A model generated the notes under the pieces. That model was not told the DNA's origin. It did no database searches and saw only the letters and a program-made list of their open reading frames with translations. Positions 7,512 through 16,367 of a DNA stretch of 33,967 bases are shown here, piece by piece (the first letter of the stretch is position 1; every line of letters begins with the position of its first letter). Position numbers and translations under genes: made by a program. The stretch comes from Methanobacteriota archaeon (GTDB taxonomy: Archaea > Halobacteriota > Methanosarcinia > Methanosarcinales > Methanosarcinaceae). The stretch covers positions 1 through 33,967 of the forward strand of contig JAENYU010000031.1 of NCBI GenBank assembly GCA_016841625.1, written 5' to 3'.

Positions 7512-7832
7512 TCAAGGCCATGTCTGTTTTTGCTCATACTTGCCGGTTCCGAGTGCCGTCAGGACAGCCAGTGCAAAAATGATCAGGAAGTCAAGAAGGA
7601 CCGATTTTTCAACGAGGCTTAATCCTGCAATGTCTAAGCTGACGTTGAGAATGATGAGAACTCCCGTCAAAATAAGGTTTCAGCTTATCCATTTTGCAAG
7701 ACCTTCCTTATCCATAACTTTCTTCTCATCATATCCGGCGAGGATATTTACCGGCTTCATGCGCCAGAATAAAAGCCCCCGCAAAATTAAGAATGTCCCG
7801 TAAATCAGGCGGATAAGGCTCAGAGGTTCCAT
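7512..7832 (-). pseudogene. DUF3784-like membrane protein gene with one internal TGA
   Basis: From ATG at 7832 the frame reads 106 codons to TGA at 7512-7514 with a single interruption, TGA at 7680-7682 (codon 51). The product would align with the intact protein at 5786-6094: a first hydrophobic helix, then NILAGYDEKKVMDKEGLAKW followed by IS-stop-NLIL, then two more hydrophobic helices. The start is preceded by a strong GGAGGA SD, so it was clearly once a gene. UGA is not known to be recoded in Methanosarcina (UAG is, as pyrrolysine), so I call it a recent pseudogene. A sequencing error at one base would restore it. Confidence 0.75.
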
Positions 7833-7920
7833 TTTTTATTCCTCCTGCATTCATTCTTTCTGCATTCACGGTTTCCTTATTCAGTATGTCCTGAAAAATC
7901 CGCGGAACGGGGCTTGAAGC

Positions 7921-8571
7921 TTACATTTTCTGCAGTTTTTCGTAAATCCTTTTTATGTGTTCCGAGCGCGTGATTATTATCAGCTCGTCTCCCTCTTCGA
8001 GTTTCGGGCCTTCCCGGGCAAGGAAAAAGTCGTTTTTCCGGTAGATTCCGATACATTCGGTTTTATCCGGGAGCGGGAGTTCGGAGATTCTTTTCCCTTT
8101 ATGCTGTTCTCCTGCCAGGAAGCTGATGAAGCGGACGTCGGTCCGGACCAGGTTGCTGAGCTGGATGGTGTCAACCCCTCGGAGGACGTCGGTGATGATG
8201 GTGGAAGAGACCTGCGGGGGGTTGATAAGGTAGGTGAAGCCGAGTTTCTTTGCGACCTGCATGAACTTCTCGTCATCAGTCTTGATGATGGCTTTTTCTA
8301 TCCCGGCTTCCCGGGCGATAAGCCCTATGAGGATATTGTCCTGGTCGTGGTTCGTGCAGGCCACAACCGCATCCGCAGCCTCTATCCCCGCCTTTTCCAG
8401 GATGTCCGGGCGGGTGCCTTCGGCATTGATCACCGTGCAGTCCAGTTCTTCCGCAAGGTCTCTTGCAATCTCTTCGTCTCTTTCGATCAGAACCACTTCA
8501 TTTCCCTGCCGGATCTGGATACGGGTCAGTTGCGTCCCCAGGGCACTCGCCCCCACAATAATCAGTCTCAT
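7921..8571 (-). CDS. trkA: TrkA-type potassium uptake regulatory protein
   Basis: This 216-residue protein has one RCK_N plus one RCK_C domain. The N-terminal Rossmann fold starts with a G-x-S/A-x-x-G loop (IIVGASALG, residues 4-12) and has the acidic end of strand 2 (LIERDEE) expected for NAD(H) binding. The AEGTRPDILEKAGIEAADAVVA block is typical. The C-terminal ~75 residues (ISFLAGEQHKGKRISEL to GDELIIITR) form RCK_C. It gates the TrkH channel at the cytosolic face of the membrane. It lies 127 bp downstream of trkH on the same strand, so an operon is likely. The loop lacks the middle Gly of GxGxxG (Ser-Ala instead), which occurs in some archaeal members. Confidence 0.9.
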   Translation of the reverse strand: MRLIIVGASALGTQLTRIQIRQGNEVVLIERDEEIARDLAEELDCTVINAEGTRPDILEKAGIEAADAVVACTNHDQDNILIGLIAREAGIEKAIIKTDDEKFMQVAKKLGFTYLINPPQVSSTIITDVLRGVDTIQLSNLVRTDVRFISFLAGEQHKGKRISELPLPDKTECIGIYRKNDFFLAREGPKLEEGDELIIITRSEHIKRIYEKLQKM

Positions 8572-8698
8572 TTCTGTGTTCCCCTTTTATGCTTCCTATT
8601 TTTGGGCTCCCCTTTTTTATGCTTCCTTTTTTCCTATGCTCTTCTTTTCTCTCGTTTTTATTTATCTCTGCCGCCCTTCAAACTGCTCCTTTTCGGGT
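8572..8698 (-). other. trkH-trkA spacer with direct repeats
   Basis: The spacer holds two ~30-bp direct repeats on the plus strand (CCCCTTTTATGCTTCC at about 8580 and CCCCTTTTTTATGCTTCC at about 8610), then further pyrimidine-rich words. No hairpin strong enough to be a clear terminator is visible, so trkA may be co-transcribed with trkH. Confidence 0.35.
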
Positions 8699-10141
8699 TT
8701 AACGCCTGCTCTCCAGCCAGGTACGGGGTAAAAGCAGGATGCAGAGCGGGATTACTTCTACCCTCCCGAGCAGCATATCCGCACAGAGCACGAGCTTTAG
8801 CAGGGCAGGCATGGCGGGGTTCGTAACCCCTACGGATAAGCCTGCAGTTGCCAGGGCGCTTGAGGTCTCAAAGACGGCATCTCCCGAGTTGACCCCGTAA
8901 AGCATGAAAATAAAGGCCGAAAGGATCAGGGTCCCCGAATAGAGCAGCACGTAGGTCATGATGCGGTATATCTCCTCGGAATCGACTACCTGCACCCCCA
9001 CCTTCAGGGGGGTAACTGCTTCCCTCGGGAGGAAAAAACGGTAGAAGACCAGCCTGACCAGCTGCACGATCACGATCAGCCGGAAAAGTTTGATCCCGCC
9101 CGTGGTGGAGCCGATGCTGCCCCCTATGCACATGAAAGCGCTGAGGAAGCCTTTTGAGGCATCGGAAACGGGGGCAAGGTCTATTGTAGAAAAGCCCGTG
9201 CCTGTGAGGGCCGAAGCCATCTGGAAAGCGGCGTCCGGCAGTACCCTGAGGAGTTCGAGTCCGGGGTCTCCCCCCGAAAGGGTGAAAGCGAAGATAGGGG
9301 TGCCCAGCAGGGCAAGCCAGAACATGTACCTGACCTGGGGGTCTCGCGTGAGAGTCTTCCGGTCCCTGAGGATTTCGGGGTACAGGGAGAAGCTGATTGC
9401 CCCCATGACGCAGGAGACAGTTATCAGGAAGGGGATTAGAAAGCCCCCGTACGCCGCAATGCTCTCGGGCTGGGTGGAAAAGCCGCCCGTGGAAATGGCG
9501 CTCAGGGTGTGGCAGAGAGCGTCGTAAAAGGGCATCCCGGAAAAGAGCAGGAGCAGGAGGGAGAACAGGGTCAGGCCCAGGTAGACTGCCCCGAGTGCCC
9601 TGGCTGTTGCGATGACGCTAGGCCGGATTCGGCTTTCCCCGAAATTCACCCTGTAGAGCCGGAAAGCCGTGGTCCCCGGCCGGATAAGGATTCCGAGTAC
9701 GAGCACGATGATGCCTATCCCACCCACCCACTGCAGCCAGGCGCGGGTGAAGAAAAAAAGCCTTGTCGGGGAAGCCGGGGCCAGGCTCAGGCCGGTCGTG
9801 GTCAGCCCGGAGACGCATTCGAAGTAGGCGTCCAGGAAAGGCATCCCGGCAGACAAAGCCATGGGAATCGCGCTTACGAAGGAACAGAGGGGAAAGGTGA
9901 TGGCTGCAAGGATGACCGCCTCTTTGACTTCCAGTTCGTAGTCCGGGAGCGTTTTGTAGAGTAAGCCGCCTATAACCGCGCTTATGAGGACAGTTACCCC
10001 GTAAATGGAGACCGCGTCCATCTCCCCGAGTAGCAAAGCGGCGAACATGGGTACAAGCAGGACCCCTGCAAAAACCAGCAGGAGGTGCCCCGTGTACCTG
10101 AGGACTGCGACCGGATTTACAGGGGAGACGAGTTCGTACAT
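8699..10141 (-). CDS. trkH: TrkH/KtrB-family potassium channel subunit
   Basis: This 480-residue polytopic membrane protein mediates K+ uptake together with TrkA. Four pore-loop repeats with filter glycines can be seen: SGLTTTGLSL (about 110-119), SAISTGGFST (about 215-224), SALTGTGFSTID (about 311-322) and SALATAGLSVGVT (about 430-442). Long hydrophobic helices lie between them. An SIGSTTGGIKLFR segment typical of the family follows the third loop. The length fits the family. The ATG at 10141 opens MYELVSPVN. It is divergent from the permease at 10285, with which it shares a 143-bp AT-rich promoter region. Confidence 0.93.
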   Translation of the reverse strand: MYELVSPVNPVAVLRYTGHLLLVFAGVLLVPMFAALLLGEMDAVSIYGVTVLISAVIGGLLYKTLPDYELEVKEAVILAAITFPLCSFVSAIPMALSAGMPFLDAYFECVSGLTTTGLSLAPASPTRLFFFTRAWLQWVGGIGIIVLVLGILIRPGTTAFRLYRVNFGESRIRPSVIATARALGAVYLGLTLFSLLLLLFSGMPFYDALCHTLSAISTGGFSTQPESIAAYGGFLIPFLITVSCVMGAISFSLYPEILRDRKTLTRDPQVRYMFWLALLGTPIFAFTLSGGDPGLELLRVLPDAAFQMASALTGTGFSTIDLAPVSDASKGFLSAFMCIGGSIGSTTGGIKLFRLIVIVQLVRLVFYRFFLPREAVTPLKVGVQVVDSEEIYRIMTYVLLYSGTLILSAFIFMLYGVNSGDAVFETSSALATAGLSVGVTNPAMPALLKLVLCADMLLGRVEVIPLCILLLPRTWLESRR

Positions 10142-10284
10142 AAGAGCTAATAGCAGTTTTTTCTTTAAGTCTGTTTCACTGAAATAATTTTATGGTAATG
10201 CCCTGATTTTTTTATGATGGGATCTAATTTTTATTATAGAATTCAATTTTTAACGGGTATAGGGTTTGGGGGATAAGATCACAC
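10142..10284. promoter_or_regulatory. divergent promoter region, trkH and permease
   Basis: This 143-bp AT-rich gap lies between two divergent starts. It contains several TATA-like runs (TAATTTTATGG near 10185, TTTTTATTATAG near 10230). GGGGGATAAGAT lies about 10 nt ahead of the ATG at 10285 and can serve as SD. I cannot assign individual TATA boxes with confidence. Confidence 0.4.
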
Positions 10285-12093
10285 ATGAGTTCCGGCATGA
10301 CACCTGAAATCCTGCTGGTGCTGCTGGTCCTTGCCGGCACAGTCGTTCTCTTTGTGGGGGAGTTTTTCAGGGTGGACGTAACCGCAGGTCTGGTTATGCT
10401 GACCCTTGCCTGGACAGGCCTGGTGAGCCCCAAAGAGGCTTTTTCCGGCTTCGGGAGTAATGCCGTGGTGTCCATTATCGGGGTGATGATCCTGGGCAGG
10501 GGCATTGACAGGACCGGGCTCATGAACCGGGTGAGCCGGAAGATTCTTTCCCTTGCAGGTGCCAGTGAAACAAGGCTTATGGGGGTTATCTGCACGGTTG
10601 TGGGCCTTATTTCGGCTTTCATGCAAAACATCGGTTCTGTTGCCCTTTTTTTGCCTGCGGTCCTCCGGATTTCCAGGGCTGCAAAAATCCCGGCTTCCCG
10701 GCTGCTAATGCCCATGGGCTTTGCGGGGATCCTGGGGGGCACCCTTACCATGGTGGGTTCCGGGCCCCTGATCATCTTAAATGACCTCCTCCGGCAGGGT
10801 GGGCAGGAACCTTTCGGGCTCTTCAGCGTAACTCCCGTGGGGCTTGCCCTGCTCTTTTCCGGGATCGCATATTTCCTGCTCTTCGGAAAATATGTGCTCC
10901 CCTCAAAAACTCCGGAAGAGGAAAAAGCGGAGAGGGGAGGTCCCCAGCAGCGCCTGATAGAGACCTGGCAGCTCCCTTCCGCAATTTCCTGTTTCAGGGT
11001 CCCTGAAGAATCTCTCCTTTCCGGAATGACCAGGGAAGAGTCAGGGGTCTGGCGGGACTACGGGGTGCACCTGCTTGCCCTTCTTGAAGGGGATGAACTT
11101 TCCTATGCCCCCTGGCGCTACACCCGCTTTGCTGAAGGGCAGGTCCTGGCCCTGCTTGGGGAAATGGAGGATATCGGACGCTTTGCTTCGGTTTACGGGC
11201 TTGAGCCTGTGGAAAAGTCCCTGCTCTGCACCGAACTATCGGGGGAAGGAGCTGCCGGGTTTGCTGAAATTATAATCCGTCCCAGGGCCTCAGTTTCCGG
11301 AAAGACCCTCCGGCAGATTGCTATGCGCAAGCACTTCGGGGTGGACCCGATCCTGCTCCTGAGCGGGGCAGAGGAAGTCCGGGGGGATTTTTCCGACCAG
11401 GTCCTGCAGGCAGGGGCTACGGTAATCGTCTATGGGCCCTGGAACGCGGTGCGGTCCCTGGGGGAAAATCCCGATTTCGTACTCCTGACCCCGGTAGAAG
11501 AAGAAAAAGCAAGGGAGGGAAAAGTCGGGATTGCTTCTCTCTGCTTCCTCGGGGCAATAGCTCTTGCCATCTCGGGCTTTACCCTTTCCCTTAGCCTGCT
11601 TTCGGGAGCTCTGGCAATGGTTCTCTTCCGGGTGCTTTCCATCGAAGAAGCTTACAGGGCGGTGGACTGGAGGACGGTCCTCCTGCTGGCAGGGCTGATA
11701 CCTCTCGGCATCGCCATGGATACGAGCGGGGCTGCTGCCTTTGTTGCGGGGGAAATGATGAAGGTGCTTACAGGAAGCCACCCCCTGCTCATCCTCTTTT
11801 CCATTGCGATCCTTACCACCCTTTTTTCCCTCTTCATGTCCAACGTGGCCGCAACGGTGCTCCTGGTCCCCCTGGTCCTTATCATAGGGGAATCAACAGG
11901 TATATCCCCGGGAGCCCTTGCTCTGCTTGTGGGGGTCTCGGCTTCCAATTCCTTTGTGCTTCCCACGCATCAGGTCAATGCCCTCCTTATCGGGCAGGGA
12001 GGGTATCATAATGCGGACTACATAAAGGCAGGCGGGATAATGACGCTCATTTTTCTCCTGATCGAGGTGGGAATGATTTATTTTTACCTGTAA
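10285..12093 (+). CDS. SLC13/DASS-family permease with RCK_C domains
   Basis: This 602-residue transporter resembles sodium/sulfate or dicarboxylate symporters of the SLC13 (DASS, ArsB/NhaD superfamily) type. The N-terminal half (1-205) has GFGSNAVVSIIGVMILGRGI and the re-entrant FMQNIGSVALFLPAV. A cytosolic middle (~215-375) reads as two RCK_C (TrkA_C) modules, with FAEIIIRPRASVSGKTLRQIAMR typical of the second. The C-terminal half has the second signature SNVAATVLLVPLVL and VSASNSFVLPTHQVNAL. The substrate cannot be read from sequence. The downstream sulfur-handling genes make sulfate, sulfite or a sulfonate likely, but its being divergent from trkH leaves this open. Domain order N-half, RCK_C x2, C-half is the usual one for this subgroup. 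Confidence 0.85.
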   Translation: MSSGMTPEILLVLLVLAGTVVLFVGEFFRVDVTAGLVMLTLAWTGLVSPKEAFSGFGSNAVVSIIGVMILGRGIDRTGLMNRVSRKILSLAGASETRLMGVICTVVGLISAFMQNIGSVALFLPAVLRISRAAKIPASRLLMPMGFAGILGGTLTMVGSGPLIILNDLLRQGGQEPFGLFSVTPVGLALLFSGIAYFLLFGKYVLPSKTPEEEKAERGGPQQRLIETWQLPSAISCFRVPEESLLSGMTREESGVWRDYGVHLLALLEGDELSYAPWRYTRFAEGQVLALLGEMEDIGRFASVYGLEPVEKSLLCTELSGEGAAGFAEIIIRPRASVSGKTLRQIAMRKHFGVDPILLLSGAEEVRGDFSDQVLQAGATVIVYGPWNAVRSLGENPDFVLLTPVEEEKAREGKVGIASLCFLGAIALAISGFTLSLSLLSGALAMVLFRVLSIEEAYRAVDWRTVLLLAGLIPLGIAMDTSGAAAFVAGEMMKVLTGSHPLLILFSIAILTTLFSLFMSNVAATVLLVPLVLIIGESTGISPGALALLVGVSASNSFVLPTHQVNALLIGQGGYHNADYIKAGGIMTLIFLLIEVGMIYFYL

Positions 12094-12331
12094 GTCAGGG
12101 TTCACAGGAAGCGAAAATGACGGGCAAATATAATCCCGTAGCTGGGAACGCAGGTAAAACACTGTAATCAGGGGGCGGAGATGAGTATAAATAAATGGGA
12201 GTAAACAAATCAATATAATATAAGTCACAAAATGCTTAGTTGTCAGAAGGGACTTCAAAGACAATCTCACTAATGAACAGGTCGGCAGTTGAGCCGGCAG
12301 GTTTCACCTTTCATAAATTGGGGGATCTTGT
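12094..12331 (+). promoter_or_regulatory. upstream region of the sulfur fusion gene
   Basis: This 238-bp gap holds two TATA-like runs: GAGTATAAATAAATGG (about 12182) and CAATATAATATAAGTC (about 12212). A small CGGC/GCCG hairpin lies near 12282, and GGGGGATC 6 nt before the ATG at 12332 is a good SD. A separate promoter for the downstream genes is therefore likely. Confidence 0.4.
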
Positions 12332-13759
12332 ATGTTAGTACAGCAATTTTTCGTAAGAGGCATAGCGCACAGTTCTTACATCCTTGCCGGGAAAGAAAAC
12401 TGCGCAGTCATTGACCCGCGCAGGGATACCGACATTTATATCGAAGCGGCAAAGGCTTTTGGGGTGAAAATTACCCACATCCTGGAGACACACCTGCATG
12501 CCGATTTCATCTCCGGGCATATGGACCTGGCTGAAGCTACCGGGGCAAAGATTTACGCCCCGAAGTCCGGGAACTGCGAGTTCGAGCATGTGGGGCTGGC
12601 TGAAGGGGACAGTTTTGAGATCGAGGACATGACCTTACGGGTGCTGGAAACCCCGGGGCATACGCCGGAGCATATTTCCTACGTTGTCTCGGACACTTCC
12701 AGGGGGCCTGACCCGGTTGCGATTTTTTGTGGGGATACGCTTTTCGTGGGGGACGTGGGCAGGCCCGACCTTTTCCCGGGGAGGGCGAAGGAGCTTGCAT
12801 CCCGGCTTTACGACAGCCTCCATTCAAAACTGCTCTATCTTCCTGATTCCTGTGAGGTCTATCCGGCCCACGGGGCAGGGTCGCTTTGCGGGAGGTCCAT
12901 GGGGGCTAAGCGTTCGAGTACCATCGGGTACGAACGCAAGTACAACTACGCTCTGCAGATTCCTGACAGGGAACAGTTCGTAGAGGCGCTCACGACCGCC
13001 ATGCCTCCTGCCCCGGACCATTTTACCCGCTGTTCCGAAATCAACCGGAAGGGGCCGGAAAAGCTAAAAGCCCTCGCCCCTGTCAGGGAAATTCCTCCCT
13101 CTGAATTTTTCGGGCTTGCGGTAAGGGAGGACACAATAGTCCTTGACAGCCGCTGTTATGAAGGTTTTGGGGGGGGAAATGTGTCCGGCTCCTACAGCAT
13201 CGACCTGGGCGGCAACTTCGGGACATTTGCAGGCTGGCTTCTGCCCCCTGAGCGGCAGGTCCTGCTGGTTTCGGACAGTGAAACCAATGCCCGGGAAGCT
13301 GCGGTCTGGCTGCACAGAGTAGGGCTTGACAATATCACAGGCTTCCTGAAAGGTGGGATGTTTGCCTGGGTGACATTGGGCCTCCGGGCTTCACATGTGC
13401 CCCAGCTCTCGGTTCCGGAGCTCTATGGAAGGCTTGGGAAAGGGGAGGAGCCCCTGCTAATTGTCGATGTTCGGGCTCCTACAGAGTATGAGTCCTTCCA
13501 TATCGAAAATTCCCTTAACATCCCCGTACAGGACCTCCGGGTAAGGTATACCGAGCTTGACCCCGGGGACGAGATCGTACTCATCTGCAGCACAGGGCAC
13601 AGGTCGAGTATGGGCTGCAGCATCCTGAAACAGCACGGTTTCACCCGGGTCTACAATGCCGCGGGAGGGATGACCGGGTACAATGCCGCGGGCTTCGGGC
13701 CCGAATGCCCCATGTGCTCCCTCTCCTGGGCGGGGAAATCCGGCAGGAAGGATACCTGA
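12332..13759 (+). CDS. MBL-fold/double rhodanese fusion, persulfide dioxygenase (CstB/ETHE1) type
   Basis: This 475-residue cytosolic protein has a metallo-beta-lactamase domain (1-~210) with metal ligands in THLHADFISGH (His54, His56, Asp58), His110 in ETPGHTPEH, Asp135 in FCGDTLF and His180 in YPAHG. A degenerate rhodanese (~255-355) follows, with SDSETN where the active-site loop should be and no Cys. An active-looking rhodanese (~360-465) carries Cys419 in LICSTGHRSS. This order matches CstB-type proteins, which oxidise persulfides using a mononuclear iron and O2 and transfer sulfane sulfur. In a strict anaerobe the role may be sulfane-sulfur transfer or oxygen/persulfide detoxification. 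The protein ends in a CPMC motif. It is 28 bp upstream of the YeeE/YedE pair, so probably an operon. Confidence 0.88.
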   Translation: MLVQQFFVRGIAHSSYILAGKENCAVIDPRRDTDIYIEAAKAFGVKITHILETHLHADFISGHMDLAEATGAKIYAPKSGNCEFEHVGLAEGDSFEIEDMTLRVLETPGHTPEHISYVVSDTSRGPDPVAIFCGDTLFVGDVGRPDLFPGRAKELASRLYDSLHSKLLYLPDSCEVYPAHGAGSLCGRSMGAKRSSTIGYERKYNYALQIPDREQFVEALTTAMPPAPDHFTRCSEINRKGPEKLKALAPVREIPPSEFFGLAVREDTIVLDSRCYEGFGGGNVSGSYSIDLGGNFGTFAGWLLPPERQVLLVSDSETNAREAAVWLHRVGLDNITGFLKGGMFAWVTLGLRASHVPQLSVPELYGRLGKGEEPLLIVDVRAPTEYESFHIENSLNIPVQDLRVRYTELDPGDEIVLICSTGHRSSMGCSILKQHGFTRVYNAAGGMTGYNAAGFGPECPMCSLSWAGKSGRKDT

Positions 13760-13786
13760 GCCTGTAGCAAGCCGGGGGGAAGGACA

Positions 13787-14305
13787 GTGGACATATTTTC
13801 CATGGAGCAGTGGTCTCCTTATGCGGTTGGCATCGGGATAGGGGTTCTGAGCTGGTTTACCTTCCTGCTCTCGGACAAACCTATAGGGGCCTCAACGGCG
13901 TACGTCCGGACTGCCGGGATGCTCGAGAAGCTTTTCAGGGGGAAAAAAGTTGGGGAGATGGCTTATTTCAAAAAGTTCCCGCCGGTTGTTGACTGGGAAT
14001 GTATGCTCGTTGTGGGCATAGTGCTCGGCTCATTCCTTTCAGCCTGGCTCTCCGGGACTTTCCGGTTTGAGTGGGTCCCTTCAATCTGGGCTGCCAATTT
14101 CGGCTCCTCTCCCCTTACCCGGGTGCTTGCTGCCCTTGTCGGAGGCTTTTTTATCGGGTTCGGGTCCCGATGGGCCGGGGGCTGTACCAGCGGGCACGGG
14201 ATTTCCGGGACGCTTCAGCTTACCCTGAGCAGCTGGGTCTCGGTGATCTGCTTTTTCATAGGCGGTGTCATAACGGCTTTTTTTCTCTTTATTTTCGGGG
14301 CATGA
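13787..14305 (+). CDS. YeeE/YedE-family sulfur transporter, first half
   Basis: This 172-residue membrane protein has about four hydrophobic segments and the family signature RWAGGCTSGHGISG, with the conserved Cys133 thought to pass sulfur (thiosulfate in TsuA-type proteins) across the membrane. The GTG start at 13787 follows GGGGGAAGG by about 5 nt; the ATG a few codons later has no SD of its own. In bacterial TsuA the two repeats are fused. Here they are split, the other half being at 14495. It follows the MBL/rhodanese gene by 27 bp, pointing to co-transcription and to sulfur import for that enzyme or for cysteine/Fe-S metabolism. Confidence 0.85.
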   Translation: MDIFSMEQWSPYAVGIGIGVLSWFTFLLSDKPIGASTAYVRTAGMLEKLFRGKKVGEMAYFKKFPPVVDWECMLVVGIVLGSFLSAWLSGTFRFEWVPSIWAANFGSSPLTRVLAALVGGFFIGFGSRWAGGCTSGHGISGTLQLTLSSWVSVICFFIGGVITAFFLFIFGA

Positions 14306-14352
14306 AGGGGTAGATGAGATGCGGAACCGAATTCAGAACGGGGAGCCAGGTA

Positions 14353-14400
14353 GAATTGAGTGCCGGAAGCCGAGCCGAATTGAGTGCCGGGAGCCGAGCC
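14353..14400. repeat. two tandem 24-bp units
   Basis: GAATTGAGTGCCGG(A/G)AGCC-type units at 14353-14376 and 14377-14400 differ by one base. They are followed by ATGAAGAGTC words at about 14403-14425. The repeat fills the 189-bp gap between the two transporter halves and separates otherwise tightly spaced genes. Confidence 0.85.
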
Positions 14401-14494
14401 GGATGAAGAGTCGTATGAAGAGTCAGATGCAGTTTCATGTACGGGGAGAGATGAAAATTAAGGTCCTGATACAGGTTTTTACGGAGGGCAGGAT

Positions 14495-15088
14495 ATGAGT
14501 GCGCAGCCCCGGAAGCAGGTTAATGTGGGGTGGATAAAGGACCTCCATGCAAGGAAAGGGCTTCAGCTTGGGCTGGGCTTCTTTTTCGGGATTATCTTCG
14601 GTTTTTTGCTCCAGAAGGGGGGGGTTACCCAGTACGACGTGATCATCGGGCAGCTCCTTCTTTCCGATTTTACGGTGGTAAAGGTCATGCTTTCGGCAGT
14701 CATTACGGGCATGCTCGGAGTCCGTTTACTGAACAGCCTGGGTCTTGCCAGCCTGCACCCGAAGCCGGGTTCCCTGGGGATGAATGTGATCGGGGGACTT
14801 ATTTTCGGCATAGGTTTTGGGATTCTGGGCTACTGCCCGGGCACGATTGCAGGGGCTGTGGGAAACGGTTACCTGGACGCACTTTTCGGCGGACTTGTCG
14901 GGATCCTGCTTGGGGTTGCGGCATTTGCCGAACTGTACCCGAAGTTGGAGGGGGACATCCTGAAAAAAATGGATTACAGGGATGTAACTCTTCCAGAACT
15001 TTTACATGTCGACCCATGGGCTGCGGTTTTTCTTGTTGCGCTTCTCCTGGGAGGGGTGCTGTGGGGGCTTGAAAGGCTCGGGTTGTGA
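14495..15088 (+). CDS. YeeE/YedE-family sulfur transporter, second half
   Basis: This 197-residue integral membrane protein begins after a GGAGGG SD. It has about five hydrophobic segments with GLIFGIGFGILGYCPGTIAG around residues 101-120. Cys114 is the conserved sulfur-relay Cys of the family. Together with the 13787 product it should form one TsuA/YeeE-like transporter. A cytosolic stretch (~150-172, ending HVDPW) lies before the last helix. The two-gene arrangement is common in this family. Substrate specificity (thiosulfate versus other sulfur species) cannot be read directly. Confidence 0.85.
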   Translation: MSAQPRKQVNVGWIKDLHARKGLQLGLGFFFGIIFGFLLQKGGVTQYDVIIGQLLLSDFTVVKVMLSAVITGMLGVRLLNSLGLASLHPKPGSLGMNVIGGLIFGIGFGILGYCPGTIAGAVGNGYLDALFGGLVGILLGVAAFAELYPKLEGDILKKMDYRDVTLPELLHVDPWAAVFLVALLLGGVLWGLERLGL

Positions 15089-15434
15089 GTTCCGGTTTTC
15101 CCCTGGATTTTTCCATTCGGATATTTCGGGCTTATTTTCCTTAGTTCCCAAATATTATGCGTACATGAGTGATACTGAAAATATGCGAGGTCAATGGATT
15201 ACGATTTTGAAATCTTGCTAATTAGATTGTGTGCTTGAGTTTATGGGCATAATTCAATATCAAGAGACATAATCCGACTAAAAATGCGGAACTTAGACAT
15301 TTCCGTCTTCCCGGAAATGAAATATCGCCCAACTTCCTAAAAAAAACCATCTCTAGCAGATAAATATTTATAACAAGTAAAAAGATCTAATACTAAGCAA
15401 AAACGTAATGAATATTTTAGTGGGGGAAATTCAT
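15089..15434 (+). other. intergenic region upstream of DUF1699 gene
   Basis: No gene is seen. AT-rich sequence at 15355-15385 (GATAAATATTTATAAC) is a strong archaeal promoter candidate, with a likely start near 15395. The in-frame ATG at 15408 lies just after it but lacks an SD. Confidence 0.4.
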
Positions 15435-15842
15435 ATGAAGATACGTGTAGTTAGTTCTAGAGAAGAAATTTTTACGCTCAATCCCAATGAACGGGTTGTT
15501 CACCTGGCTTTCCGTCCTTCGAACAAGGACATCTTTGCGCTGGTCGAGACCTGCCCGAAAATTGAAGTTATCCAGCTTCCGAAATCTTACAGGCGGACGG
15601 TTTCAAAGTCAATCGAAATGTTCCTGGAAATGCAGAGAATCCAGCTTATAGAAGGGGATGTATGGGGTCACAGGAAGGACATTAACGAGTACTACAGCAT
15701 CCCGTCCTCTGTGATTGAGAAGATCAGGGAATTAAAGATGGAAGGCACACCTGCAGAGCGGATCGAAGAAAAGGTTTCAAGGGAAAGCAAGCTCAATCCC
15801 GAAATGGTTGCCTACATCCTTACCAAGGAAGTCACAGTTTGA
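15435..15842 (+). CDS. DUF1699 family protein (methanogen-specific)
   Basis: This ~135-residue protein matches my recollection of DUF1699, a family largely limited to Methanosarcinales: MKIRVVSSREEIFTLNPNER at the start, then LAFRPSNKDIFALVETCPKIEVIQLPKSYRRTV (split here by no gap), MQRIQLIEGDVWGHR and a C-terminal helical part. The start at 15435 is preferred because GGGGG lies 8-9 nt upstream; ATG at 15408 would add nine residues. It has no transmembrane segment. The function is unknown; the mixed alpha/beta start and C-terminal helices are compatible with a regulatory or binding role. It stands alone, with long gaps on both sides. Confidence 0.75.
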   Translation: MKIRVVSSREEIFTLNPNERVVHLAFRPSNKDIFALVETCPKIEVIQLPKSYRRTVSKSIEMFLEMQRIQLIEGDVWGHRKDINEYYSIPSSVIEKIRELKMEGTPAERIEEKVSRESKLNPEMVAYILTKEVTV

Positions 15843-16367
15843 TTTTCGGTTCCTTATGCAAAATGGCTGTCATGTGGGGTCCTAAATCTACCTTACTTCA
15901 GGTAAATAGTTCGTGCAGATAAATTTTATCAACTTAAAATTTTGAATTACCACTCCCCAGCCCCTTTTTTAAATAAGGAGGTTTGCAAAAACTTCATGTG
16001 TTAGTAGCCGAAGCTCTATCGATAGCTAAATTCTGGCTAATAGCCGAAGCTTTTCCGAAGCCTTTCTGAAGCTTCGTGTCTGTGAGGGTATGAACGGTAG
16101 ATGACTCACGATTAACAGTGGGAACTGTTGATAAAAGTTTTCGTTTTATTTAATAAATCTTTTCCGACCTTCCGATGTTTGTTAAGTTTTTGTGGAGATG
16201 TGGGGCGTGCAGGTTCTTATGAGGTGGGGAAAATTGTGACTTTTTTTATATCATCATCATTATAATAACATCTTCATTTTCCTTGCCCCTTCTGTGAACT
16301 TTTATATATCATCAGACATAAAGGCGAAAATGTGGGAGGAATGGTGAAATCATTTCCATATAAGCAG
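15843..16367. other. long intergenic region
   Basis: No gene is supported. Short repeats of TAGCCGAAGCT are seen near 16004-16080. A TATA box (CTTTTATATATC, about 16299-16310) would drive a transcript from about 16335. That transcript contains only tiny frames, one following GGGAGG near 16336. Confidence 0.35.

Noticed and set aside
7957-8826. 289-codon plus-strand frame over trkA and the end of trkH
   Set aside because: It is an antisense shadow of the TrkA reading frame.
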